Positions 37,025 to 47,362 of a stretch of DNA of 64,000 bases are shown piece by piece. Numbering within the stretch: the stretch's first letter is position 1; each line of letters opens with the position of its first letter. The DNA comes from Psilocybe azurescens (lineage: Eukaryota; Basidiomycota; Agaricomycetes; Agaricales; Agrocybaceae): contig JAJIRX010000030.1 of NCBI GenBank assembly GCA_023853785.1, positions 58,127 through 122,126 of the forward strand, read 5' to 3'. The notes under the pieces were generated by a model, which did not search any database, had not been told where the DNA came from, and saw only the letters and a list, made by a program, of their open reading frames with translations. The position numbers were made by a program, and so were the translations under genes.

Positions 37025-38069
37025 TTGAAAATTATACAAAAGCGGAGGCCATCCGGTGCTTAAATGAATGATGGCGGATGCCGTACAGCTAGCAAATCAG
37101 ATAGATTCTATACCTATTTTAATACCTATCTGCCACATTGTTACATGAACATTTATTCTAGAGAGATTGGAGCTGCGTATGAAATATGTATTGATTGTAT
37201 TTAAAATTTCTGCAGAAGCGGGGCCATACTGCACTTCAATGGCTGATAGTGGAGGCCATAGCTAGGGTAACAGATAATTCATTAGGGTGTTTCACGGTAG
37301 CCCAACTTCGGCCCAACTTAGCTCCCCTACTTAGCTCCCAACCGGGATCAAGTTGGGACCTAAGTTGGGCATGTCTACTGTGAAACACCCAGGCTCTATT
37401 TTCATGTACGCCAACTTCTGTTAGTAGAACCCAACTTCTCTCTCACCGTCAACGTGAAATACAAATCTGCATTTCTTTTTTCCTTCTCCTCTGCTGACCT
37501 TCCCCTCGCGAAGACTGCCACTCTGTCGTTCTCACTGGCACATATCAGTCCCTACCACTGTGATCGACATCTAAGACAGCGATCACCACCAATCAATGCA
37601 GCAAGCTCCAAATTTTTTATTTACACAAGGTATTTAATTCGTCGCTCACTCCCTTCTCCCTCGCAATTCTACTGATGCCCACCATTTCAGAACATCAAGC
37701 TCTTATTAACGCCTTCTCCTTGCCACAGAAGAGGAGTTCCACATCAGCAAAACCGCAAAAGAATATATTGGAATGCAATGCCCTTGAAAGGCAACAAATG
37801 ACACAAATGCCCAAAAGGCATGGTAAAGTGAAACAAATAGACTCCTTATTTGTAAGTCACGCCCAGAATTAGCTAAAAATAAAACCTGGTAGTCCTTGTA
37901 AGGTAGCTTAAATCTTTGTTAACCTTGCATGACAAAACAATTTTCCACAGCTACCAAGGCGCCAATTTTACAGTAAAATATTGGATCATTTAATGTTGCT
38001 ATAAAATACATAGCACTCTTCCCATATAACTCTAATTGATTATTCAGATTATCACATTTAATTGAAATG

Positions 38070-38150
38070 CCTTTTACCAGGATTGAACCACCACCTTCGT
38101 AGAACACAATTAAATACCTATTCTAACTACTACACTAATACGTCATTACT
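38070..38150 (-). repeat. tRNA-like / SINE-head-like segment
   Basis: On the minus strand a perfect B-box-like GGTTCAATCC (complement of 38083-38092) lies about 40 nt after an A-box-like TAGTGTAGTAGTTAG, the arrangement of an internal RNA polymerase III promoter. The segment resembles a tRNA-Glu/Asp D-arm and T-arm, but the acceptor stem does not pair convincingly. It may be the head of a tRNA-derived SINE carried inside the Harbinger, or chance. Confidence 0.35.
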
Positions 38151-38577
38151 GTATATAAGTACGTGACGGTCTATGTCACTATCTAAAAAGTGGCCTATCT
38201 GGGAGAGCCAAAATAATTGATAGACAATTAAATCTCGTACCAATGTTTAGTGTATTTTTACATACCAAACTTATGCTTATTGCAACTTACAAGAATACAG
38301 AAAAGGTTGTCAAAAATGCAACATACCTCAATGGTCCACCAAAAATTACCACTGAAAGTAAAGTTGAATAAATATTTGGCTTAAATTTAATACTGCCTTA
38401 ATTCTTACTCAACCAGTTCAAAATACTAGAATAATTAGTGGGCATAGTAACGTAATACAATGTTTGTATGACTTTCCAAGGATGCACAAAGGTTTCGATC
38501 ACCCATATATAGCCTCAAAATGATCAACTTGCCTGATATAGGCCACAATGTAATATATGGTTTTGTCAGTTTTGCCA

Positions 38578-40092
38578 ATGCAGCTCTATTTCAACCATTT
38601 GGAGAAGGATGATGACTTTATGGACGACCTCACCTCAGATTCCAAGTCCTCTGCTGGTTTGGATTCACAGTTGACTTCTAGTACTTCCTCAACATCCTTG
38701 ACATCTTCAACTTCCTCTACGTCCTCGACCTTGTCTACATCTTCTGATCCACCTATGGTGACCTCTGACCAGGAGGAAATGTCTGATCCTGAGTGGGACA
38801 CTCACATGAACAATATTTTGTCCTACAGCAAGCTCCTCGACACAATCCTGGCATCCTGCCTTCTTAGCAATCACACCCCTGTTCCCAAGTTGTCCCAGAT
38901 CTACCTTGTCCTCGTTGAGTACAGGACACAGAAGCTGAAGCAGTTCCGCCGCAATTTATGGGTCTTACCTTCAACCTTCGACAAACTTGTAGAGCGTATC
39001 GAAGATCACCCAGTCTTTGCCAACTGCTCAAATGCTACTCAGTTTCCAGTTGAAATTCAACTTACAATCACGCTTTATCGGTTTGGGCATAATGGAAATG
39101 CCGCATCTGTGGAGGCAGTTGCTCAGTGGGTGGGTGTTAGTGTTGGTTTGGTTGTGAAGGCCACTCGGAGGGTGATGATAGCCTTTCTATCTCTTCATGA
39201 CTCCGTTGTGTGCTGGCCTTCTGAAGAGGAGATTGAAGAGGCACACCAGTGGGTTGAGATGCGCTCCTGCGCTGCCTGGCACAATGGCTATTGCATGGTC
39301 GATGGAACCCTTATCCCTTTGTTTGAGAAGCCGGGCCATCATGGAGAGGCATACTTTGATCACAAAAGCAACTACTTGTTGAATGTTCAGGTGTGTTCTT
39401 TTTAATCCATTTTTACGAATGTAACCGATAGTCAAGGTATCAAATTGCACAGCTCATCACACTACTGAACCTCCAGATTATTGATTATGTCGTGGGCTAC
39501 TGTGGGAGTGCCCATGATGCAACTGTGTTTTGTGTATCATGAACTTATGCCCACAGCGACAAGCTTTTCAAGGATGGTGAATGGATATGGGCAGACTCGG
39601 CATATGCTCTCGATACGTGGTGTGTTACTCCATATAAAAACCTCTCTCAAACTGCCCCAAAAATCAAGTTCAATTATCATTTGTCTTTGGTACATTTATT
39701 ATGTATTTTTGTTTAAATAATCTACTTTACTTATTAGCATCTAGGTTCGTGTGAAGTCAGAGCATGCTATGGGATATTTCAAAGGTAGGTTTGCCTCTTT
39801 ACGAGGACTTCGACAGCAAATCGACGATGCGAAAGACCACAAGAGAGCAGTGGCATGGATCAAAGCGTGTATTGTCATCCACACCCTTGTTTTCTTTATT
39901 GAGCATGGACATGAGGAAGAGGAACACATTGAACGACTCATCCAAGAAGGTACTGACAATCCTTCCATCTCAAATCCATGTAACGACATCGAAAGTGAGG
40001 CTATTCAGGAAACAAGGGGTCAGCAGAAACGAGAGCAGCTGAAGTCTGAATTGCTTGAGTCCTTATCAAATGAGGAGGCAATGATATTTTAG
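38578..40092 (+). pseudogene. PIF/Harbinger DDE transposase with one nonsense codon
   Basis: Three exons (38578-39390, 39477-39689, 39745-40092) join in phase to 458 codons. Order: an acidic Ser/Thr-rich N-terminus, a helical region with FRRNLWVLPSTFDKLVERI, RFGHNGNAASVEAVAQWVGV, then the DDE_Tnp_4 nuclease core. First Asp is in MVDGTLIPLFEKPGHHGEAY, second in WADSAYALDTWCVTPYK, and the Glu in VKSEHAMGYFKGRFASLRG. A TGA at 39540-39542, shortly before KLFKDGEWIWADSAY, is the only stop inside the frame. It reads as CGA to TGA, a CpG transition. The start could also be GTG at 38557; ATG 38578 is more natural. This copy would make only a truncated protein lacking the second and third catalytic residues. 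Confidence 0.9.
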
Positions 40093-40118
40093 ATTCAACA
40101 GTACATATCTTTTATTTA

Positions 40119-41802
40119 CTAATACATGTCGCTAGAGTTAGAAGAGCCATATTGATTTTCCTTATCCCCATAATAAGAATCGCTTGAGGGAATCAAATGT
40201 TCATCATATACCTGGGAGCCACTGTTGTCATAAGAGGTGTACATCGGCATGGTGTTGTCATAAGAGGTGTACATCGGCATGGTGTTGTATGAGCCTAAAG
40301 CAGGTTGGGATGTGGGTGTGGCCACGACAGATTGTAAAGGCTGTGAAACAAAGGTCTGATGAATTGGGGTCGGCTGCTGAACATGAACAGGAGGAGGATT
40401 GGCGGCTGGCTGCTGAGCCTGAACAGGAGAGATAGCAGCTGGGACAGCTTGCTGAAGAGACATGCCAGTCAGACGGGCATATTCGATCTGAAGCCGAAGC
40501 TCCTCAAGACGAGAGGAACATTCAGCATCAGCCTGAGCATGTCTGTCCTCATGTTCTTTTTCTGCATCACATTGCTTATACTTGTACTTGAGACACTTGT
40601 TTCTCTGCTGCTCCATCTTGAGTTTGTGATCACGTTCACGTTTGCGCTCCATGCAGTTGGCTTCAGTCTTGTGATAGTTGTTGAACCTCTCTGTAGCCGT
40701 TTGCTGCTTTATGATCTTCTTGCCGCCTGACTTGGCATGTGCTTCGCAAGTCCAGCGTCACGGCCACTGAGCTTGGCAGACTGGCCTTTGTCAAGGATGC
40801 TGGACCCCTTGGACTTCTTGAGGACAATAAGAAGCTATGCTAAGATATTAGAGCCCAATCATGTTGGTTAAATTGGAAGACGTGCCTTTTACTATTCTTC
40901 TCGCCTTTCTCATCATCATCCTCACTCTCACTGGCCTCACGTTCATCTACTTCCTCATCCTTGTTGTCCACGTTATCAAGGTCAATGTCTTCCTTGTCGT
41001 TTGGCTCATCGTGAACCTTGCCATCATCATTGACAGTTGGATCCTCGGGGTTTACCTCGTTGTCATTCTTGTCGGCTTGAAAGAGAGCTTCAGCACTTGC
41101 AACATGGTCTGTGCCAGGAGAAGAGTTTGAAACACCAATAGGGTTATAGTTTGGCAGCTCATGCCAGAAGCTGTGAAACTCCTTCCACCATGGCCACTTA
41201 TCGATGATGGACTCTTAAAACAAATATATGAGTAGATAAACTGTAAAGTGAGAAGTTGTAGTGCATGTACCAACAAGGTTTGCGAGGTCACTTCCCTCTG
41301 TAACGTCCTCAGATGCAAGCCCTGCCCCAGTCTGTCCAAGTGCTTTGACATGTTCGCTGTATTCCTTCTTCAAACTGTTGAACAAAAGCCAAAAGATGGA
41401 AATCAATGGCAATCAGATAAGAAAAGATGAGAAGAAAAGTTAAACTTGCCAGCGAAGACACATCTCAACAGAGGTCACAAACCGTGCAGGCTGCTCCTTG
41501 TAGCTCTTGGCCTGCGTCAGGTCGTTCTCGAAGATGTGCTTTATGAGAACACCATACTGCTGAGCTTTGCCATCCTTGGCAACAGCCTTGTTGCAACCTT
41601 CCTTTTGGCATCAGCAGTAGAGTCTGAGAAAAACTTGATATGAAAAGAGAGATGGTCGGTCAAGTATGAAACGAGAGACCACGTCCAATCTGGATTCTTC
41701 ACCTACTTGATGTTGGGGGCACAAGTTGTGTCGGAAGCCTTTTTGATGCAGGAGCCTTAGTAGACGCTGTCTTTGGCTTTTTTTTGGCTTAGGTTTGGTC
41801 AT
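40119..41802 (-). pseudogene. Harbinger accessory protein (Myb/SANT-like ORF2), degraded
   Basis: Second gene of the Harbinger, convergent with the transposase and 26 bp from it. It starts MTKPKPKKSQRQR, then a Myb-like region (WTWSLVSYLTDHLSFHIKFF, KHIFENDLTQAKSYKEQPAR, FVTSVEMCLRWQ). After an intron come LKKEYSEHVKALGQTGAGL, then SIIDKWPWWKEFHSFWHELP, an acidic Asp/Glu linker, a basic segment (KGQSAKLSGRDAGLAKH), a coiled-coil-like part (MERKRERDHKLKMEQQRNK) and a Gln/Pro/Tyr-rich tail with the duplication TMPMYTSYDN. Frame breaks occur near 40735 and in the first exon. In this superfamily the partner helps the transposase bind DNA and enter the nucleus. Confidence 0.78.
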
Positions 41803-41907
41803 ATTTGTACTCTAAGAAACTATCCAAAAGCCGGACAAAGGGAGGGAAAAGGGAGGAAGTTGGGAAGTGAAGTTGGAAGACAAAGTTGGGAGCAAAGTTA
41901 GGCTTAC

Positions 41908-41931
41908 AAATCGTGCTCTGGAGCACGATTT
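41908..41931. repeat. 24-nt near-perfect palindrome near the right Harbinger end
   Basis: AAATCGTGCTC, two bases, then GAGCACGATTT: an 11-bp perfect inverted repeat, about 110 bp inside the terminus and flanked by AAGTTGGG repeats. It could be a protein-binding site or a small hairpin. Confidence 0.7.
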
Positions 41932-42322
41932 GGATCCTAACTGCGAAATCAGCCCAACTTCAAATTCCCAACTTGATCAAAGTTGGGATCAAAGTTGGGA
42001 GCTAAGTTGGGCCAAAGTTGGGCTACCGTGAAACACCCTATTGCCTTTATCACTACCTATTTAATGAAATTTTGAATGAACATTTATTCTTGACAGATTG
42101 GAGCTGCATATAAAATATGTGTTGAATGTATTTAAAAATTCAGCAGAAGCGGAAGCCATACTGTTCTTCAATGGCTGGTAGCGGAGAGGTCTTTACACGG
42201 CCTCCCATTTTTTGGGTCGGACTCCGTTGGACTTTCTATATTCAGAATGACAATTTTTCTGGTCTAGGACAGCTGAAAATTTCCGGTGAGATTCCGGTGA
42301 ATGTCCGACGGACTACAAGTCC

Positions 42323-42791
42323 TGTTAGTTTTTGTGATTAAACACTTTGTTTCTAATGTTCTACACTTGATATTTGGACTTGTACAAATGGACACTTAGT
42401 TAGAATTCACTCTTTTCGGTGTTTTTGCACACTGTTCTGTTAATAACTTTTGTAGAGTAAAGTTATTCAAATTCTAATCACTGATCCGGAATCCCCTCGT
42501 TGAGACGGTTCCGGTGATATATAATTTGTCACGTAATTATAGGTTTGGTGTTTTGACGCAATATTGTGGACACCTATAGTCACGCTTCGCCATTTTTAGA
42601 CACTTAGCCATGTAAAAGACCAGTATTCCTACTATGTCTGAGGAAACAAAGACACTAGAACAAGATTTGGAGTCTACAGAAGCAATTTACTATTTTCACT
42701 CATACTTGTCATTGTTGCGCATTTGAGATTTGACTCTATTGTTACTCATCAGTATAGCTACTGATTTGTGCATTATTGTCTATTTCTAACA
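42323..42791 (-). mobile_element. solo LTR (469 bp), TSD AGTCC
   Basis: Starts TGTTAG and ends CTAACA, with a perfect 5-bp target duplication AGTCC at 42318-42322 and 42792-42796. It is nearly identical, in inverted orientation, to the LTR at 46891-47360, so strand here is relative to that copy. Internal retroelement sequence is absent, as expected after LTR-LTR recombination. It is the youngest layer of the nest. Confidence 0.92.
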
Positions 42792-43209
42792 AGTCCAATG
42801 GACTGTCCAGGTGGACTGTCCACTGGAATAATGCCAAACCAGCAGTCAAAGTCCAATCGAAATGACCAGACAGGACCAACGGAAGTCCATCGGAATCCCA
42901 CCGGACATGACCAACAGAAGTCCAATGGAAGTCCAATGGAAGTCCAACAGACGGCAAGCAGAGGGTTGTTCATATTAGTATTAATAGAAAAATAAAACTT
43001 AGATCAATTAATGAGTTATCACACATAGAACACAGTAGAGAGTGTAGAGTCAATAGACTGATATATTTTTCTGAGTGTATATGGTCCTTATCAACAGAAT
43101 TCTGTATTTTGTTCAGTCCACAGGGTGAGCAGTCCGATGTGACAGATTTGAAGTCACATGACTTAAATGTAACAACAATGTGCGCGTGATATGTTGATGC
43201 CACATCAGT

Positions 43210-44130
43210 CCGTTGTTGATTCTGACGCCCACCCTTTTTCCTTCCACCACCACCACCGCCTCGTCAGTCGGAGCCAGGCGAAAGCCAACCCGACGCTGAC
43301 ATAGGACGAGAACGACCGCGATGGCCACACCGACGAGGACAACTGCGACAGCAACAATGAGGACACGGACGAGGACCACGACGAGGACTGTGAGGGACCG
43401 TGAGGACAACGGCTAGGACCAGGATCGCGATGGCGAGGACCAAGACACCAGTGTGGACCAGGACGTGGGCAAGGACGGGCGGCGAGAGCGAGGACAAGGG
43501 CAAGGACAGCAAGGGCAAGGGCAAGGGCAAGGGCAAGGGCAAGGACAGCAAGGGCAAGGGCAAGGACTGCGAGAATGAGGACTGCGAGAACAACAATGGC
43601 GAGGATGGAGAGAACGAGGACGGCAACCGCAACGGCGAGGACTGCGAGGGCAAGAGCAAGGATGAGGACGGCAAGGGCAAGGATGAGGACAACCCGCAAT
43701 GACGGCACTGACAGATACCACCACGGCAACGGCGAAGGCCAGGATGACAGGGCCGACAACAACACGCTGACGATGACACCAGCACGTACCCGACAGGTAC
43801 GGACTGCGACGACCGTGATGAAGGCACCGACAGGTACCAGGACAGGCACGGCAGACAATGACACCGACACGTACCACAACGGGTACAGACCGTGACAACA
43901 CGTACCACCACAGCGACAGTGAGGACAACAGGGACAACCACAACACGCGACAACGGCAGCGATGTGTGTACCACGACACGTACGGATGACACCGACAATG
44001 ACACCGACGTGTACCACAGTGGGTACGGCCAACGATGACACCTGCCGGCAACACCAATGCATACAACAATGGGTACGGCTGACCATAACGTCGATAATGC
44101 AGACGATGACACCACCAATGTATCCTCCAC
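43210..44130. repeat. GC-rich minisatellite-like block (GGGCAA and ACGAC-type repeats)
   Basis: A hexamer array of GGGCAA/GGCAAG at about 43485-43570 is embedded in a longer block of imperfect GACGAGGAC, GGTACGGA and GACACCGAC motifs. All frames are long and open on both strands simply because of the composition, giving for example a Lys/Gly/Asp/Glu-rich frame at 43400-43702. I do not call a gene. It is the cargo of the 2.67-kb element. Confidence 0.75.
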
Positions 44131-45969
44131 CCCTTTTTCCGTTCTTTTTTTTTTTTTTTTCTTTTTTATTTCTTTTTTATTATGTTTTTATTTTATTTTT
44201 ACCTGTATATAATCATGTAGTATATAGTTTTTAATATATTATATTACATTGTCACATAAATTTAAGCTAAGATTAAAGTATTCCAGTTGGAATCCAATTG
44301 GATTCCATTCCATGTGGATTTAAAGTTGGACTTAGTGAAATTCACAAAGTCAGATAATAATGTAGTATATAGTTTTCAATATATTATATTACATTGTTAC
44401 ATGAATTAAAGATAACATTGAAGTATTATCCTAGTGACCTAGCTTCCTTAATATAGCTCCCAAAGCTTCCAAGAACACTGCTACTGTCCCTAACTCCCCT
44501 CCCAAGTCTGCAATTAAACCAGTGACAGTCCACTGGACATCCACTGGACATCCACTGGACTCCACTGGACAGAGCACTCTTGGATCTGGTCTAATTAAGT
44601 GCTGAGAGTCCGGTGGAAGTCCATTGGAAGTCCATTGAAAGTCCAACAGACTGGACAGTCCGGCCAGTCCACCTGTTTTCTGTCTTGAAGTGACTTGACC
44701 TGACTTTGACCAGAATTTGGCTGGACTCTGACTGGACTGGTAGCGGAATTTTTCAAGTCCAATGGACTGTCCAGCCAGGTTCATTGGAATTGGCTGGGTC
44801 CGGTGAAAGTCCGTTGGAGTCCAATGGAAAATGGGGGCACTGTAAAGCACACGTAGCGGAGGCCATACAGCTAGTGAAACAGATGAATTCTATACATATT
44901 TTACTACTTATTTACCGCATTTTGAATGAATATTCATTCTTGACAGATTGGAGCTGCATATGAAATATGTATTGAGTGTATTTAAAAATTCTGCTGAAGC
45001 AGAGGCCATTCTGTGCTTCAATGGCTGATAGCGGAGGCCGTACAGCTAGTGAAACAGATGAATTCCATACATATTTTACTACTTATTTACCGCATTTTTG
45101 AATGAACATTTATTCTTGATAGATTGGAGCTGCATACAAAATATGTGTTGAATGTATTTAAAAATTCTGCCAAAGCGGAGGCTGTACTGTGCTTCAATGG
45201 CTGGTGGCAGAGGCCATACAGCTAGTTAAACAGATGAATTCCATACCTATTTTACTACCTATTTACCGCATTTTTGAATGAACATTCATTCTTGAAAGAA
45301 TGGAGCTGCATGCAAAATATGTATTGAATGTAATTCAAATTCTGCAAAAGCGGAGGCCATTCTGTGCTTCAATGGCTGGTGGCAGAGGCCGTATAGCTTG
45401 GAAACCACATAATTTTCTTACCTATTTTACTACCTATTTACCGCATTTTTGAATGAACATTCATTCTTGAAAGAATGGAGCTGCATATAAAATATGTACT
45501 GAATGTAATTTAAAATTCTGCAAAAGCAGAGGCCATACTGTTCTTCAATGCTTAATTGCAAAGTCCATGATGCCAGGAAACTGGATAAATTGCAGTGGAC
45601 CTCTGGCTCTATTTCTTCCCCAATTGTCCCTACAATTGAATCTAGATTAGTAAACCAACCATGGTAAAAGTATTAAAATAGGGATGAAAATATCCCATGG
45701 AATGGTCATTAGAATGGCGGTAGCCAGTGCCAAATTTGCAGCAAACCGGCTGCCGAAATCAAAAATTCCCCACAGGGCCAGTATTTGGTGTATCAGGGAT
45801 GGGCCCACTTGACACCGTACCTCACATGAGAATTTTAGGCCCTCACTTGACACCGTGACAAGCACAAGATAATTGACTTTTCAGTGAGTCTCTTTCAGGC
45901 TGTGTGACACATTAGATCATAAATAATTCAAATTCTGTGTAGTGCATCATTTGATCGCTGTTCTATGTG

Positions 45970-46465
45970 CCTCTGGCCACACCATGCTGGATTCCATTAT
46001 CCTGTCTCACCCCACCACACAGACAGGGTTTAAATTTCTCATGCAGTATGACAATAGGTTGTTCATAAGTGCTGTCATCAGTTTTAAATCACACATTTGT
46101 GTTATTAAGCACCCATCTTTGCTTTTTTCATCAACGAGAAGACAGGTCGTATGTTTTAGGTCTATAATATCATGACTTTGGAAACATCTGGTATCTGTTA
46201 TTTGCACAATGTAAATTTCAATCAGGACAACTGGAATTGAAACCCTCAGTTTCTTCACCAGCTTACAGAACATGGGATTTGCCAGAAGAAACAGAGTACT
46301 GAGTTCTATTGCACAACAACTTTAAGATAGCATCGTCTCAACAACACTCTGAATATTCCTGAGCTGTATAGTTAGCTCTTTAGTCACTGATCCTGCTAAT
46401 GCTGCAGGAGTGACACACTTGAAAAATTCCTCATGTGTGTATTCAGTGAGCACTATGAGCTGCCT
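45970..46465 (+). repeat. right part of the split interspersed repeat, CpG-depleted
   Basis: Continues the copy begun at 33990-34260 and aligns with about 30780-31290 of the intact copy. At many positions where the intact copy has CG, this one has TG or CA. Confidence 0.82.
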
Positions 46466-46890
46466 GAAATTTCTCACTGCAGAAACAGTAAGAAGACATG
46501 TGCTCCAGTTTTTCGAATACCGTTTAGTCTGATTGGCACAGGGAATATTCCATTTTGGTAGTGACTATGGACAATTGACACTTACAAAACTGTGCTTCAT
46601 GTATTGATGGTTAACGGGTGTTCTTTGGTATTTCCAGCAGTTATTCCAATGTTTCGAGTTTCCCCGGACCCACACGTGTCAGAGGTTATATGATGAGGAG
46701 AACAAACATGAATAGAAACCAGCAGCATGGTAAAAATAACTTTTTCCGGAGCATGTTCAATGCCGATTGGTATATTGGGAGAACTTCCTGGGAAGCGAAT
46801 CACACATTAAGTGCCACTCCTATAAAAGTCTCCAACATTTAATCCTATTCCTTTAACTTCACCCATTGTAAACAATTCAGAGTAACAATG

Positions 46891-47360
46891 TGTTAGAAAT
46901 AGACAATAATGCACAAATCAGTAGCTATACTGATGAGTAACAATAGAGTCAAATCTCAAATGCGCAACAATGACAAGTATGAGTGAAAATAGTAAATTGC
47001 TTCTGTAGACTCCAAATCTTGTTCTAGTGTCTTTGTTTCCTCAGACATAGTAGGAATACTGGTCTTTTACATGGCTAAGTGTCTAAAAATGGCGAGGCGT
47101 GACTATAGGTGTCCACAATATTGCGTCAAAACACCAAACCTATAATTACGTGACAAATTATATATCACCGGAACCGTCTCAACGAGGGGATTCCGGATCA
47201 GTGATCAGAATTTGAATAACTTTACTCTACAAAAAGTTATTAACAGAACAGTGTGCAAAAACACCGAAAAGAGCGAATTCTAACTAAGTGTCCATTTGTA
47301 CAAGTCCAAATATCAAGTGTAGAACATTAGAAACAAAGTGTTTAATCACAAAAACTAACA
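46891..47360 (+). mobile_element. solo LTR (470 bp), TSD CAATG, at a gene start
   Basis: TGTTAG..CTAACA termini with a perfect 5-bp duplication CAATG at 46886-46890 and 47361-47365. The right copy of the duplication contains the ATG of the downstream DUF5648 pseudogene, so the element landed exactly at its start codon and separated it from its own promoter. The LTR keeps several CpGs, unlike the DNA around it, which fits a recent insertion. Confidence 0.93.
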
Positions 47361-47362
47361 CA

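Larger units (their letters stand above)
37284..42039. mobile_element. PIF/Harbinger DNA transposon (4756 bp), TSD ATT
   Basis: Terminal inverted repeats start AGGGTGTTTCACGGTAGCCC at 37284 and end with the complement at 42039. A 3-bp direct repeat ATT lies at 37281-37283 and 42040-42042, the target length expected for this superfamily. Subterminal regions are packed with the motif CCCAACTT/AAGTTGGG. The element carries the two genes expected of Harbingers, arranged convergently: a DDE transposase (plus) and a Myb/SANT-like accessory protein (minus). Both are damaged, but only lightly. It inserted into the right arm of the foldback element. Confidence 0.92.
42187..44852. mobile_element. 2.67-kb non-autonomous TIR element, TSD GTAGCGGAG
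   Basis: Flanked by a perfect 9-bp duplication GTAGCGGAG at 42178-42186 and 44853-44861, which lies inside the foldback right arm. The ends are inverted: CTTTACACGGCCTCCCATTTT on the left against the complement of AAAATGGGGGCACTGTAAAG on the right. Both subterminal regions carry many copies of GTCCANTGGA. No transposase can be read; the centre is a GC-rich repeat and a solo LTR. The 9-bp target suggests a MULE-like mechanism. A CpG-depleted inverted relative of the right-hand part lies at 50940-51905. Confidence 0.82.
34261..45969. mobile_element. foldback-type DNA element, now split by two younger insertions
   Basis: The ends are inverted copies: CACATGGGACAGCGATC at 34261 and its complement (GATCGCTG..ATGTG) ending at 45969. 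The inverted similarity continues for about 1.5 kb into each arm. The left arm runs 34261 to about 35790. The right arm is 37025-37283 plus 42040-42186 plus 44853-45969, separated by the two inserted elements. A 1.2-kb loop (35791-37024) lies between. Removing the insertions leaves about 4.3 kb. The target duplication is CCTCTC/CCTCTG. No transposase is encoded in its own sequence, so it is non-autonomous. Arms built of tandem repeats fit the Foldback structural class (some are MULE-related), but the superfamily is inferred only. Confidence 0.8.

Noticed and set aside
43205..44130. Open frames of about 290 codons on the minus strand and 100 on the plus strand
   Set aside because: They arise from a simple GC-rich repeat that is open in most frames; there is no domain-like composition, and the related block at 51.3-51.9 kb behaves the same way.
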